Positions 23,515-34,892 of a stretch of DNA of 64,000 nucleotides are shown here, piece by piece (the stretch's first letter is position 1; each line of letters begins with the position of its first letter). The DNA is taken from the NCBI GenBank assembly GCA_025175895.1, contig CM045997.1, positions 106,378,479 to 106,442,478 of the forward strand, given 5' to 3'. Origin of the DNA: Wurfbainia villosa. Lineage: Eukaryota; Streptophyta; Magnoliopsida; Zingiberales; Zingiberaceae. Under the pieces are notes generated by a model. The model was not told where the DNA came from, did no database searches, and worked only from the letters and a program-made list of their open reading frames with translations. A program made the position numbers and the translations under genes.

Positions 23515-25164
23515 ATGGCTTTTCAAGAGGGGTATAGCACGGCGAGACCTCCGTTCTTCGACGGCAACGACTTCGGATATTGGAAAGGTAGGATGGAGTA
23601 TTACTTAATGAATGATATTGAAAATTGGTTTAGTATTGTAGATGGATTCAAAAGCGGTCGGCCGACGAATTGAGCACCACTACCGACAAAAGATTGGACA
23701 AGAGAGATGGCCAAGAAAGCACAAGCAAATGCAAAAGCAACGACCACACTTCAATGTGGTCTATCCAAGGAGAAACTCTCTAAAGTCGGGCCCTTCAACT
23801 CCGCAAAAGAGCTTTAAGAGAAGCTCATCGAACTCAACGAAGGATCCAAAGAAACAAGAAGGGCCAAGAGAGATCTTTTGATTGGCCAACTCCAAAGCTT
23901 CACCATGAAGACAAACGAGACCGTGAGCCAAATGCACAGGCGTTTCAAGGAAGTAGTCAATGGACTACATGTTATAGGTGAGAAGGTCGACAACCGAGAC
24001 CTTGTAAGGTATGTGTTACAAGCTTTCCCTAGAACCACCTTATGGGCTTCAATGGTAGATGCCTATAAGGTCTCTAGGGATCTTTCATTAGTTAAGTTAG
24101 ATGAGCTATTTTGTGAATTTTAATTACATGAACAAGCTAACACTTCATCCAAAGAGAAGGGTATAGCTCTTTTTGTAGGAAAGAAGGAGAAGAAGAAGAA
24201 GGAGAAGAAGGAAGTGTCCTCCTCATCCGAATCCGAGGAAGACTCATCAAGTAGTGAAGATGAGTTATCGGCAAGCGAGGTGGCACATTACGTCAAGAAG
24301 TTTGGTGGGAAGTCAAGAAGACTCACCAAGAAATATGTAAAGAGGATGTTCCAATCCTCAAGAGGTAAATCTTCAAATAATTCAAATTCTTCATCTAATG
24401 TAACTTGTTATGGTTGCAATAAGAAAGGGCACATCAAGCCAAATTGCCCGGAACTAAAGAAGAAAGAGGAGAAAGAAAAGAAGCATAAGGAGAAGAAGGA
24501 AAAGAAGAAGAAAGAAGCAATGGTGGCTCAAACTTGGGACACCCTAAGCATGGAAGACACTTCCGATGATGAAGAAGTATGTCATACCACCCGAAATCTA
24601 GCCCTAATGGCTTTAGAGGAAGAAATCGGGAGTTCAAGTGAAGAGTCTTCATCCTCTTCATCAAGCGACGAATCATCATCAAGTGATGATGATGAGGTAA
24701 ACAACTCACCTAAAGTAGATTTACTTTACAAGACTATTGCATGTTTACAAAATACTTTAAATAGATCGAAAACTAGGATTAAGGATCTAAAAATAGAGAT
24801 CAAATCACTTAAGAGTATAGATTCATCATGTGGTAAATTATCTAGTGATAACGATAAATGTACCCTTAGGGATGAAAATGATGAATTAAGAAAAGAAATA
24901 GGTAAATTAAGAGCATGCTTAGAAAAATTCACCAATGGTTCAAAATACCTAGACATGATTATTAAGGATCAAAGGGTCATCTACAACAAGGCCGGATTAG
25001 GATATAGGCCTAAGGAAAAGGAGGTAGCATTCACATCCCTTGTTAGTAGAAAATCCATAATTAAAAGCAAGGGTAGAAAGACTTGGGTACCTAAGAAATT
25101 TATAATTGATGCTAGTGGTCCTAAGATTTGGGTACCTAAGGATTGTATTTTTTATGTGATATAG
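23515..25164 (+). pseudogene. element 1 gag (UBN2-type capsid, CCHC knuckle), broken
   Basis: The start ATG at 23515 is about 40 bases after the primer site and opens MAFQEGYSTARPP. The N-terminal frame is lost after about 45 codons by a frameshift near 23660. The capsid part returns at about 23850 (VRYVLQAFPRTTLWASMVDAYK) and a TAA at 24121 interrupts it. A Ser/Lys/Glu-rich stretch is followed by the knuckle CYGCNKKGHIKPNC (about 24409-24450), a coiled-coil-like Asn/Lys/Leu segment and the repeated WVPK motif typical of SIRE-like gag ends. TAG at 25162-25164 separates it, in the same frame, from the protease. Confidence 0.85.
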
Positions 25165-26700
25165 GTAGAAGAACCAAGCTTGTGGATAGTTGATAGTGGG
25201 TGCTCAAAGCATATGACTGGTGATGAGAAGAAGTTCTCCACTATCAACCACACTAGCAAGGGAAAGATATCATTTGGTAATAGTGGCAAACTTAAGATTC
25301 TAGGAAAGAGCACAATTGAGGTATCCCCCAACCTTGTCATTCATAAAGTGCTATTAGTTAAAAATATGAAATTTAATTTACTTAGTGTAAGTCAACTATG
25401 TGATGCAAACTTTGATGTTAGATTTGATTCCTCAAAATATTTTATAAGATACAAAACTCTAAATGATTGCATGTTAGTAGACTTTAGGAAATCAAATATA
25501 TATTATGTTAATTTATCCTATGCTACTAATGCTTCCACTAAGTGTCTTATTGTAAAAGAGGAAGAAAGTTGGCTTTGGCATAGGAGGCTAGGACACATAA
25601 ACATGAAGAACATAGCCAAAATAGCAAAAATGAAGTTAGTCAAAGGGTTGCCCAAAGTCAAATTTCTCAAGGACAAAATGTGTGATGCATGCTAAGAAGG
25701 GAAACAATCAAAAACATCACACAAAGGTAAACATTTACTTAGTACCGCTTTACCGTTAGAACTCTTACATATAGATTTATTTGATTGCCATAGTACCCCC
25801 TCTATAATTGGTAGTAAATATTGCTTGGTAATAATAGATGATTTCTCTAGGTTTACTTGGGTATTTTTCTTAAAAAATAAAGATGAAACCTTAGGAATAA
25901 TCATAGGATTTAGAAAAAGAGTAGAAAATGAAAGAAAACTCAAAATCAACCGGATCCGTAGTGATCATGGTGGAGAATTTGAGAATTCTAACTTTTCAAC
26001 TTTTTGCTTAGAACAAGGGTACAAGCATGAGTTTTCTTGTCCTAGAACACCCTAACAAAATGGGGTTGTGGAAAGGAAAAATCGTGCCCTACAAGAAGCG
26101 GCTAGGACAATGCTTAATGCATACTTCTTACCTAGCTACTTGTGGGCGGAGCGATTAATACCGAAATAGGGTATTGATTCATAGGTTTTTAGGAAAAACT
26201 TCATTTGAATTATGGAATGGTACAATTCCAACAATTCATTATTTTAAGGTCTTTGATGCAAAGTCTATATTTTAAATACCAAAGACAACCTAGGTAAGTT
26301 TGAGTCCAAAGCGGATGAGGGAATCTTAGTTGGATACTCATCCACTAGTGTAGGGTATAGAGTTTACAATAAAAGGACTCAAAGGATTGAAGAATCTTCA
26401 AATGTTCAATTTGATGAATCCTCAAATACATATCCTAGGAAATCCCCGATTAATGATGATATTAATAATGAAAATCAAGAAATTACCCAACAATTTCAAG
26501 ATTTAACCTTAGGGGGTAATGATCAAGGGGGAGGATTGAATCAAGGGGGAGCAAAGGATGATTCCGATGATGAGCATAGGATTGAGGTTGATCATGATCA
26601 AAACCAAATTAGTACACCTCCTAGAACCATAAGAGTTCATCAAAGTCACCCTTAGATTAAATTGTGGGTGAATTATCTCAATGAGTTAGGACTAGGTCAT
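25165..26700 (+). pseudogene. element 1 protease and integrase, broken
   Basis: The protease begins WIVDSGCSKHMTG (25180), with the DSG active site of copia proteases. The GAG-pre-integrase part is SWLWHRRLGH; the integrase core reads LHIDLF, VIIDDFSRFTW and RSDHGGEFEN. TAA stops lie at 25693 and 26053, where related elements usually have Gln, and a frameshift lies near 26150. The region to about 26650 is the linker towards RT, with one more stop at about 26653. Confidence 0.85.
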
Positions 26701-28347
26701 TCCATAGGGATCCCACTAGTCATATAGCTCTAATTTCTCAAATTGAGCCCAAAATAATTAAAGATGCATTACTTGATCCGGATTGGATCTTAGCAATGCA
26801 AGATGAATTGGCTCAATTTGAAAGGAGTCAAGTATGAGAGTTAGTTCCTAGACCAAGTCAAAACACCATTGTTACTACAAGATGGGTCTTTAGGAACAAA
26901 CTAGATGACCAAGGAAATATCACTAGAAATAAAGCAAGATTAGTTGCAAGAGGTTTTAATCAAGTTGAAGGACTTGATTATGATGAAACATATGCCCCGG
27001 TTGCTAGGTTAGAGTCCATTAGAATACTTTTAGCATATGCCTCCTATATGGGTTTCAAACTCCATCAAATGGATGTCAAATCGGCATTCCTAAATGAGTT
27101 TATTAAGGAGGAGGTATATGTAGAATAACCTCCCGGGTTTGAAAATATGGACTATCCAAACCATGTATACAAACTTAGGAAAGCTTTGTATGGTTTGAAA
27201 CAAGCTCCCCGGGCTTGAAAATATGGACTATCCAAACCATGTATACAAACTTAGGAAAGCTTTGTATGGTTTGAAACAAGCTCCCCGGGCTTGGTATGAA
27301 AGATTATCATCTTTCTTAATTTCTAAGGATTTTAAAAGGGGTAGTATAGATCAAACTCTCTTTATAAAGTCAACATCTAAGGACATCTTTGTAGCCCAAG
27401 TATATGTTGATGACATTATCTTTGGGTCAACAAATGATGAACTCCTTCAAGACTTTATTCAAAATATGGAAAAAGAGTTTGAAATGAGTCTAGTTGGGGA
27501 ATTAAATTTCTTCCTAGGATTGCAAGTCAAACAAACTAGTGAAGGTATTTATATTTATCAAACCAAATATGCTAAGGAAATGATTAAGAAATTTGGTTTG
27601 GAAAATGCTAAGGTGGTTTCAACTCCAATGACAACCAATACTAAAATAGATAGTGATAGTGAAGGAAAGCAAATAGATCTTACACTTTATAGGAGCATGA
27701 TTGGTAGTCTCTTGTACTTAACCGCTAGTAGACCCGACATATTATTTGCGGTTGGTATGTGTGCTAGGTATCAATCATGTGCTAAAGAATCTCATTTAGT
27801 TGCCGTTAAGAGAATATTAAGATATGTTAAAGGCACAATAAATGTAGGATTATGGTACCCTAGGACTAGGTCTTTTGATTTGATTGGGTACACCGATTCC
27901 GATTATGCCGGTTGCAAATTGGATCGGAAGAGTACTAATGGTGGATGTCAATTCCTTGGGTCCTCCCTAGTTAGTTGGAGTAGTAGGAAACAACCTTGTA
28001 TTGCATTATCTACCACCGAGGCCGAATATGTGGCTATGGGTGGTTGTGTAGCTCAACTACTATGGATGAAACATACCCTATAAGATTATGAGCTATCTTA
28101 CTCCAACATGAAAGTATTTTGTGATAATGTGAGTACCATTAATTTGACCAAAAATCTGGTGCATCACTCTAGGACTAAGCACATTGAAGTGAAACATCAC
28201 TTCATTAGAGATCATGTGGCTAAGGGAGACATTGAGCTTAATTACATTGAATCTAAGTCCAACCTAGCCGACATCTTTACCAAGCCTCTCCCCGAAATAG
28301 AATTTTCATCACTTAGGAGAGAACTTGGAATGTGCTTTGTAGAATAG
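26701..28347 (+). pseudogene. element 1 reverse transcriptase and RNase H, broken
   Basis: RT starts near DPDWILAMQDELAQFE (about 26777), continues TRWVFRNKLDDQG and MDVKSAFLNEF, has the catalytic YVDD at about 27406, and is followed by RNase H (GYTDSDYAGC, STTEAEYVA, and DIFTKPLPE near the end). Breaks are TGA at 26835, TAA at 27126, TAA at 28081, and a 76-bp tandem duplication (27139-27290) that shifts the frame. Downstream of the duplication 286 codons are open. Known role of the family: cDNA synthesis. This copy cannot make a whole enzyme. Confidence 0.9.
27139..27290 (+). repeat. 76-bp tandem duplication inside RT
   Basis: The segment beginning TTGAAAATATGGACTATC occurs at 27139 and again at 27215, and both copies lead into CCCCGGGC. 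Each unit is preceded by CCCGGG, suggesting slippage or repair at that hexamer. 76 is not a multiple of three, so the RT frame is broken. Confidence 0.9.
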
Positions 28348-28880
28348 AAGTGTAGGTTTGCATGATCCCATAAAAAATCTAGGTTTTATACCTCTAACCA
28401 TCTCACAATAGACCTAAGAAACCATGATTTGTGTTTTTAGCCACCTAGAAATCATGTGAGATGTTAGGAAGATGCACTTAGTTTATCATGCTTGTTATGA
28501 TGCATTATCATGAGCCAAAGTGTCATCTAAAGACATTAATCCTTCATTGGACCAATCATTGGGAAGACCTATGTACAATTAATGTGCATATAGCTCCAAG
28601 AATATGATTGGAAATGTAAAATAAAATAAGATTTAAACTATGTCTATCAAACCTTGAGAAACAATTTTCTATTGATAAGCCAAAGTGATACAAAGTTTGC
28701 AAAAAATATCATAACTTTTGCAAAATCTCAAGATTGTGTCAATATCAAAATCCAGAGGTGATATAATTTTAAAATAATTTTTCCTTGATAGGAAATGATC
28801 TAACAATATTAACCATAAAATTTTATAATTTTTTGATCCTTATTGAATTAATTATGAATTTTTTTAATCTAGCCAAAAAG
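28348..28880 (+). other. element 1 pol-aORF spacer
   Basis: AT-rich non-coding sequence between the RNase H stop and the palindrome-type region. I see no ORF with similarity. Confidence 0.6.
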
Positions 28881-29347
28881 GATATCAGGGATGTATCATT
28901 TGGCGCCTATCGCCTTGATTCGGTAATCTGACGATATCGAACCGGACTTACCGGTTCGCTATGGTCAGCCGCCATTTATAGCGATCATTCGCCCTGCGGC
29001 GCTTCGTATCACGGCCAGCCGATTCGATTGTCGCTATCGATTCGCCATTTATAGCGATCGGCCCCTTACTGGCTTCGTATCACGGGCGAGTTATTGATCT
29101 CCATCGATTCGGCCCGCTAACAGCGATCGGCTCCTCTTCCTCTTCCGACGAACTTCCACCGCACCTTTTAGCCGTTCTCCCTCATTTTTCCGATGACTTC
29201 ACCGACCGGTGCTCCCATTTGGAGTGCTCTCCGACTCGAGGACCTCCTCTTGTCACCCCCTTCACGCCCTAGTTTCCACTGAAGATCACTCACTCGGCTA
29301 GGGTTTCGTGAACACTCGCGTCCGACACTGTTCCTTGATCTTTCACC
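28881..29347 (+). promoter_or_regulatory. candidate internal promoter and leader of the element 1 aORF
   Basis: The 28890-29130 part is rich in GATCG, TCGCC and ATAGCGATC words and seems to be a garbled version of the AGTCGACT array found at the same place in element C. 29130-29347 is a pyrimidine-rich, GC-richer leader ending at the ATG at 29348. No clear TATA box is left. The role is inferred by analogy with the element C aORF. Confidence 0.35.
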
Positions 29348-30692
29348 ATGCCGCCTAGGTAAACCCTCATCCCTGATCACAGTTTGTTTGTTCCTATAAT
29401 TTTGTTTCACTAACCGGTGCTTATTTTGTTGTCTTTGTGCATGCATCATCCTTAACCTACATTGTGCATGCTTGTTTTGTTGTCTTTTGGCACATTTAGA
29501 CTTAAGCATTATGCTACTAAGCGTGCCTGGGCACCTCCGACCAACGAGGGCCCGTCAAACCCTCCACCCTCTGTCGATCCTCGATTTCCAAACTCCGCAC
29601 TTGAAAGTGCCTTCAATAAAAATAAATTCCAACTTATTCCACCTCGATCAATGGATCCAAAATTTCTTAAAGACTACTGTTTTGATATTGTTCAAATCAT
29701 CCAACACTACAAACTTGAATCATTAGTTTTTTGTGAACATCATGTAAATATCACTCTTCTTTCTGAATTTTTCAACAACTTGCGACCGGTTGGAGATGGG
29801 CTGAGATACCGGACTCGCGTTGCTCAGTGCAATCTGGATTTCATCCCCTAGATCTGGACCGATTTTCTCGGATGTCTCTCTTCCGAGAATGATTTCATTT
29901 TGTATCCATCTTAGAGTGAACCTCTTCCACCTCCCTTTGAGGAGATTTCTTTAGGTTCCCTTCATACTACTTTCTATCACTCTTCTCGACCTTTGAACAC
30001 CAATCTATTTCAATCACAAGAACTTTCTGCCTCTGACAATGTCCTTTATAAGGTCATTGCTCATTGTCTTCTCCCTATAGTTACCCGTGGTTTGGCCTTG
30101 GTTCGATCTACACACTTCCTTCTCATGAATATTCTTCGTCAATACTTAGACATCAATATTGGTCTCAATACCTTCCACTGCATCACTCATTTCATAAGGC
30201 CAAACAATGGGAAGGCTCATATACCTTTTTGGAAATGTCCTTACTCAGTGGCTCAGCTCCGTAGGCATTGATGTCAACATAGGAGTCATTAAAATCATGA
30301 ATAGAAAATATGACCAGATGACTCGTCGGAGCTTCTCCTTGGCGGGCTTGAAGGCCGACAGAGGGTCCGGACCGGGACCACGGGACGGCGGAGTGGCGCT
30401 CGGCACGATGATGCGGAAGGAGATCTTGAGGGTGTTCTTGAGAGCCGATCACGGAGGAGCTGCTGCAGGTGATCGCTACAGCGGACACATCCTTCATTGC
30501 CCGCCGATGCTTTGCGAGCGGATAGACACACGCGAGAAGCTGCGCTTGGGCCAGCAGAGCTTCGCTCCTCTCCTCGTGAGAGGATGCATCGATAACAAGG
30601 ACATTTTGGCGACTCTCGCCCTCGCACTGGACACCCACCTCCTCACGATGGTTCGTCATCCGCACCGATGGATCGAGGACGACGATCGTTAA
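29348..30692 (+). pseudogene. element 1 additional ORF (aORF), probably spliced
   Basis: The ATG at 29348 opens an 11-nt coding exon (MPPR, 29348-29358), then a GTAAAC donor and a TTTAG acceptor (29359-29499, 141 bp). Exon 2 reads LKHYATKRAW and continues with MDPKFLKDYCFDI, LLSEFFNNLRP, DNVLYKVIAHCLLPIVTR and FSLAGLK. The C-terminus is a coiled-coil-like Gln/Glu/Leu segment ending in a Pro-rich, acidic tail. The protein is homologous to the minus-strand ORF at 34893-36186. The central helical block resembles what databases call putative plant transposon protein (PF20167-like); I hold this loosely. No signal peptide or membrane segment is seen, so it is not a typical envelope. Breaks are TAG near 29850, TAG near 29913, a frameshift near 30228 and garbled sequence at 30350-30680. 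Confidence 0.6.
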
Positions 30693-31602
30693 GCTAGCAT
30701 GTTTTGTTATTTTCTTTTTAGCCGTATACGGCATAAATCTACTTGTGTAATGACTTTTGATTAATGAAATGAAATTGTGTTTTTGTTTAGTTCATTTCTA
30801 TCGTGCCTACAACTTGTTATTTGTCAAGTTTAGAAGTTGAGCATATAGTCAGTTATGAATATTGATACGATACAATTACACTTTTTGCGTCATATTTTTG
30901 TTATTTTGAATATCGTATCAATCCATTAATCGATGAGCATGTTTTTCATCTAATATTTTTCATATGTTATATTAGTCGAATAAAATGTATATGAGAGTTT
31001 CGTGATTTTTGGACATCTACGGAATTTTCTCGCATTTTTAAACCTTGGATTTGAAAAATTCGAATTTGATTTATGCGATATCGATCATTGCCGTTATTAG
31101 CGGTCATACAACCGGCGATTGGTGATGCCAATTCTAGTCGAACGGTGACCTTTGTTTGGAATAGAAAAGGTTTTTCATCGGTTAAAAGGTTCAATTTTGG
31201 ACATTATATGATTTCCACAGTATATACATGATAACTTGTATGGAAAGACGAATTTTCTTGATGCACTGGTTTAGGGGGAGCTACATCCCTTATTTCTATA
31301 ATTGTTGGTGCAAGGCTAGGACATATTTGCCTATTCTATTGCTTATGCTTTGCTTCACATGTTATTTCCACATCATGAAACATGTCTTGGATTAAGGGGG
31401 AGCTTCATTTCAATTTTATACCTTTGTTCAAGATGTGTCAATTATAATTCTTTCCTGCACTTATTGGATAAACTCTTCTCTTTTTATTGTATGTCAAAGG
31501 GGGAGAAGGGATATTTAAGTTAGAATTCATATTGAAATATGTTTATATGTATGTATTAAAGACCTAACTTAAATGATTGCCAAACATCAAAAAGGGGGAA
31601 AT
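30693..31602 (+). other. element 1 3' non-coding region and polypurine tract
   Basis: No coding sequence is seen. Three GGGGGAG motifs follow one another (about 31273, 31396, 31500), and AAAAAGGGGGAAA at 31589-31601 directly precedes the 3' LTR and is the polypurine tract. Confidence 0.75.
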
Positions 31603-32184
31603 TGTTGGTTCAACAATGCCCCAAGCATTTATATATTTTAATGTTTGGATAATCATCTGTTGGTGCAGTGGGCACCAAAGTCGAACCGGTATTTTGATTA
31701 TGGCAAAAGGCTCAATAGTTAAGGGTATATTTGTTATCTTACGAGCTCACTTAAGTGTGCAGAAATGCTAAAGTTGAGCGGAAGGTCTGCGACACCCGGT
31801 GGGAACCGAGGTGGTCGGGCAACGCCAGAGGGACTTCGGAGGAAGCCGAGGTACTCGGGTGAAGACCGGAAGCGAGGCTACAAGGTAAGCTCGTGTGAAA
31901 GCGAAGCAAGGTCGTTAAGCGTAGATCCGACCCAATACCTCCAATGGAAGGTCTAGGTCGAGATCAGATGGTTAGAACCATCGTACTTTATATTTTAAGC
32001 TAACATGCTGCGGTCAAAACCCTTTGACGATCGTCTACTACGATCAGCTGCTAGTCTAGTTCGACCTCGAGAATCATTTGACGGATGGGGTGAATTTGGA
32101 CTTGACTCGTGTTTTGGTACAAAGGGTGATGTGGCATCAAGGTGGACATCCAAACCATCACCAAGCTTGGACCTCATCCTTGAG

Positions 32185-32462
32185 TTGGCGTGAAGGCCTC
32201 CTTGAGGTGGCACAAGATGGTTGGCTCCCATGATGTGTGGCACATGTTGGATGGCTTCTTCTTCTTGGCGTGAAGGCCTCCTTGAGGTGGCACAAGATGG
32301 TTGGCTCCCATGATGTGGCACAAGTTGGATGGCTTCTTCTTCTTGGCGTGAAGGCCTCCTTGAGGTGGCACAAGATGGTTGGCTCCCATGATGTGGCACA
32401 AGTTGGATGGCTTCTTCTTCTTGGCGTGAAGGCTTCCTTGAGGTGGCACAAGGTGGTTGGTT
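32185..32462. repeat. 78-bp minisatellite in LTR-A, about four units
   Basis: TTGGCGTGAAGGC starts units at 32185, 32265, 32343 and 32421 (spacings 80, 78, 78). The 78-bp unit is a multiple of three and lacks stops in several frames on both strands, which creates spurious ORFs of 75-160 codons. Confidence 0.95.
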
Positions 32463-33259
32463 GAAACACCTCATCCTTGAGTTGGGATAAGAACCTCACC
32501 TTGGACACTACCTATGTCTAAATTCATAGATCAATATCCATAAATAGACATGTTCACTCCAAGCAAATAACAAGTATTCAAGAGCTCTCAACACGCCGTC
32601 GTAACGCCGCTACTACTACTCACATTTGCTACGACGAAGTGCCGCCGACAACGAAAGCTACATCTTCTACTTATAAGAGTTGTCGGTATATTTATTTAAG
32701 TTCTACTTCTTTAAATTGTCTTTGTGCTTTAATCGTAACAAGGAAAGGGGGAGTGTCCCTTTGCCTTGATTTCTTTTTGTAATCGTTGCTCCTACTTCCA
32801 ACGAAGAGGAGTGGTTTTAGTGAATTGCCCTCCGTACGTGATCAAGGATCACTAGGGCCGTGGATTAGCAATCGAAAGATTGTGAACCACGTAAAAATAT
32901 CTTGTCTACTTTATATTTCCGCTGTGCACTCTCTACTTGCTTTTTACTTATTGCAAAAGTTTTTTTTAACGACACCGTATCGCTATTCACCCCCCCCTCT
33001 AGCGACACTTTCGATCCAACAATTGGTATCAGAGCCATGGTCCATGTCAAGCCATGAACCTCGAACGAAGGAAGTTGAGCTCCCACGTCCGGATCAAGAG
33101 AACCAGACATCAGGAAGGAAGTCTAGTTGGGTCGGGGGGACCGAACAACTGGCAGGAAGTCCTGGTGGGTTGAAGATCGGACATCAAGCAGAGAAAATCC
33201 TTCGAGGAGGGATAGGCTTGAGGGGGGGCCCAATGTGGTCCTTCGTTTGAGGGGGGGAT

Positions 33260-33459
33260 TGTTGGGAGTATGAGGAATACAATCAAAGTCCCACATTGGT
33301 AAGACATGGAAAAGATCATGTGCTTATAAGAAAAAAAAGATATCTCCATTGGTATGAGGCCTTTTGGGTAAAGCCCAAAAACAAAACCATGAGGGCTTGG
33401 GCCCAAAGTGGACAATATCATACCATTGTGGAGATATGTGGATCTTATATGCACTAACA
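33260..33459 (+). repeat. TRIM-type terminal repeat (3' end of the chimera)
   Basis: It begins TGTTGGGAGTATGAGG, contains AAAGTCCCACATTGG and ends ATGCACTAACA. The CCCACATTGG word near the start is frequent in plant TRIM LTRs (family knowledge). No second copy lies at the 5' end of the element. Confidence 0.6.
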
Positions 33460-33899
33460 TCATCTAAGTTAGACAATGTTTTGTGATCTAATTGTAAACA
33501 TGTTTAAGTGATAGGAAAATCCAAGTATGAAGACCTGGTAAAAGACAAGTCCAAGTGTGATCTTGGCAAAGAGAAGTCAAAGGAAAGGTCTTGGCAGCGT
33601 AAGTCCAAGCATGTAGTCTTGGCGGCGTAAAGTCCAAGCAGTCCTTAGAAAAGAAAGACCAAAGGAAAGTCTTGGTGGCATAAGTCCAAGCATGTAGTCT
33701 TGGCGGCGTAAAGTCCAAGCATACTTTGGAAAAGAAGAAACCCAAAGTATGACGAAACCGAAGGAAGCTTTTGAAGGCAAGCGCATGGATGGAGTCGTGG
33801 ACTCAGAGAAATCCTAGAGGCACAAGGCTGATAGAGAAGCTAGAAGGTTAAGTCTAGGCTTAGGTTATATTTTCAAATATGAATTAGTCATACTTGGGG

Positions 33900-34290
33900 T
33901 GTGCGGTCGACGAATATGGTGTCATCGGTCAATCGCCTTAAAATGCAAGATTAGAGGTTGGAAGGTCATTAGCGATCGTGGGGTTATCGGTCGCGGTGAA
34001 ATCGACTTCGAACCGGCTACCGTATACAAAGTAGCGATCGCCATTATTGGCGATCGGCGCCACAAATGGCCGTGGCCGTGGCGGTCCGCTACGAGCGATA
34101 TCGATTGAGCGCCCTTTGTTGGCAGTCGATTGATAGTCTTCCCATTGGCGATGACGACAACAAATCCCGTGAATCTGGCTGTTCAGAAGCCGTTAGAATA
34201 GGCGACAGTCGAATGATGTAAGTCATCAGTCGACTAATGTAAGTCATCAGATAGACCTCAATGGGAAAAGAGGCTCTTTCTATAAAAAGA
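33900..34290 (+). promoter_or_regulatory. LTR-1 promoter in the 3' LTR of element 1
   Basis: AGTCGACT-type words, best preserved at 34205-34250, lead to TATAAAAA at 34281. The TATA box sits between GGCTCTTT and AAAGAGCC, an 8-bp inverted repeat. Part of the array at 33900-34140 looks garbled into GATCG/TCGCC words. Confidence 0.5.
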
Positions 34291-34892
34291 GCCCAAGGGG
34301 AGCAAGAAGAGGCTAATGCTTATATTCTGATCTTTCTCCTAAGCTCCCACAAGTTTTTCAAGCTTTCTAAGTGATCTTAAATCCTCTCCTCCTCTCTCTA
34401 AGCTCAAGTTTCATTCTTTGTAAAGAAGAGGAGGTTTTTGTTGTAAAAGAAAGCTTCTTAGTGGAATTGCTTGGGTTGATCCACCTTAAGGATCGCCGTG
34501 GAGTAGGAGCGTTATCTCCGAACCACGTAAAGGCTTTGTTAGCATTGCTTTTTGTTTTTACATATATTATTTGTGTTTGCTTCCGCTAATTACTCTTGTA
34601 GAAACAAAAAGCGCTATTCACCCCCCCCTCTAGCTTCCAAACGATCACCAACAGAAAGTAACCCTAAGCAATAGCATGACATTTTATATGATAAAAGGAG
34701 ATATGATATCATGACATGGCAAAATAGAGTATATAAACACATTAACACCCACACAATCAGACAAAGACACATAATTTTTCATAAACAAAATATTTCATTC
34801 ATCATAAATGCAGGTCTACAATCAAAATAGATGTCTAAGAAAAACTCTCGACCTCACTACGAAAATGAAAAAAAAAGATCCCTAATCTACGC

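Larger units (their letters stand above)
31658..33459 (+). mobile_element. chimeric LTR element: LTR-A at 5', TRIM-type LTR at 3' (TSD TCATC)
   Basis: The target duplication TCATC (31653-31657, 33460-33464) abuts TGTTGGTGCAGTG on the left and GCACTAACA on the right. The left 1364 bases (31658-33021) are an LTR related to that of element 2. A primer site TTGGTATCAGAGC (33023-33035) and only about 225 bases of interior follow, then a purine tract GAGGGGGGGA and a 200-bp LTR-like end (33260-33459) unlike LTR-A. Such short LTRs with tiny interiors are typical of TRIMs. There is no coding capacity. Confidence 0.8.
22292..34653 (+). mobile_element. element 1: full-length SIRE-like Ty1/copia retrotransposon (TSD GAAAG)
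   Basis: Perfect 5-bp duplications GAAAG (22287-22291, 34654-34658) flank two LTR-1 copies. The order is 5' LTR, primer site, gag, protease-integrase-RT-RNase H, spacer, aORF, polypurine tract and 3' LTR, which identifies Ty1/copia (integrase before RT) with an extra 3' ORF as in SIRE/Maximus elements. The total is 12.36 kb, including a 1.8-kb nested element in the 3' LTR. LTR ends are nearly identical (about five differences over the last 345 bases), yet every ORF is broken. Confidence 0.9.
31603..34653 (+). repeat. element 1 3' LTR, split by a nested element
   Basis: Its first 55 bases are 31603-31657, and it resumes at 33465 and ends GATCACCAACA at 34653. The intervening 1.8 kb is the nested chimera plus its duplicated target. 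The part near 33900-34250 carries the AGTCGACT-type region and TATAAAAA at 34281. Confidence 0.9.

Noticed and set aside
29348..30692. aORF as a retroviral-type envelope gene
   Set aside because: Its position after pol fits SIRE env-like ORFs, but no signal peptide, membrane segment or glycoprotein pattern is visible.
32158..32508. Overlapping ORFs of 75-159 codons on both strands at 32000-32510 and 55000-55400
   Set aside because: They follow from the 78-bp repeat (a multiple of three) and show no protein family features.
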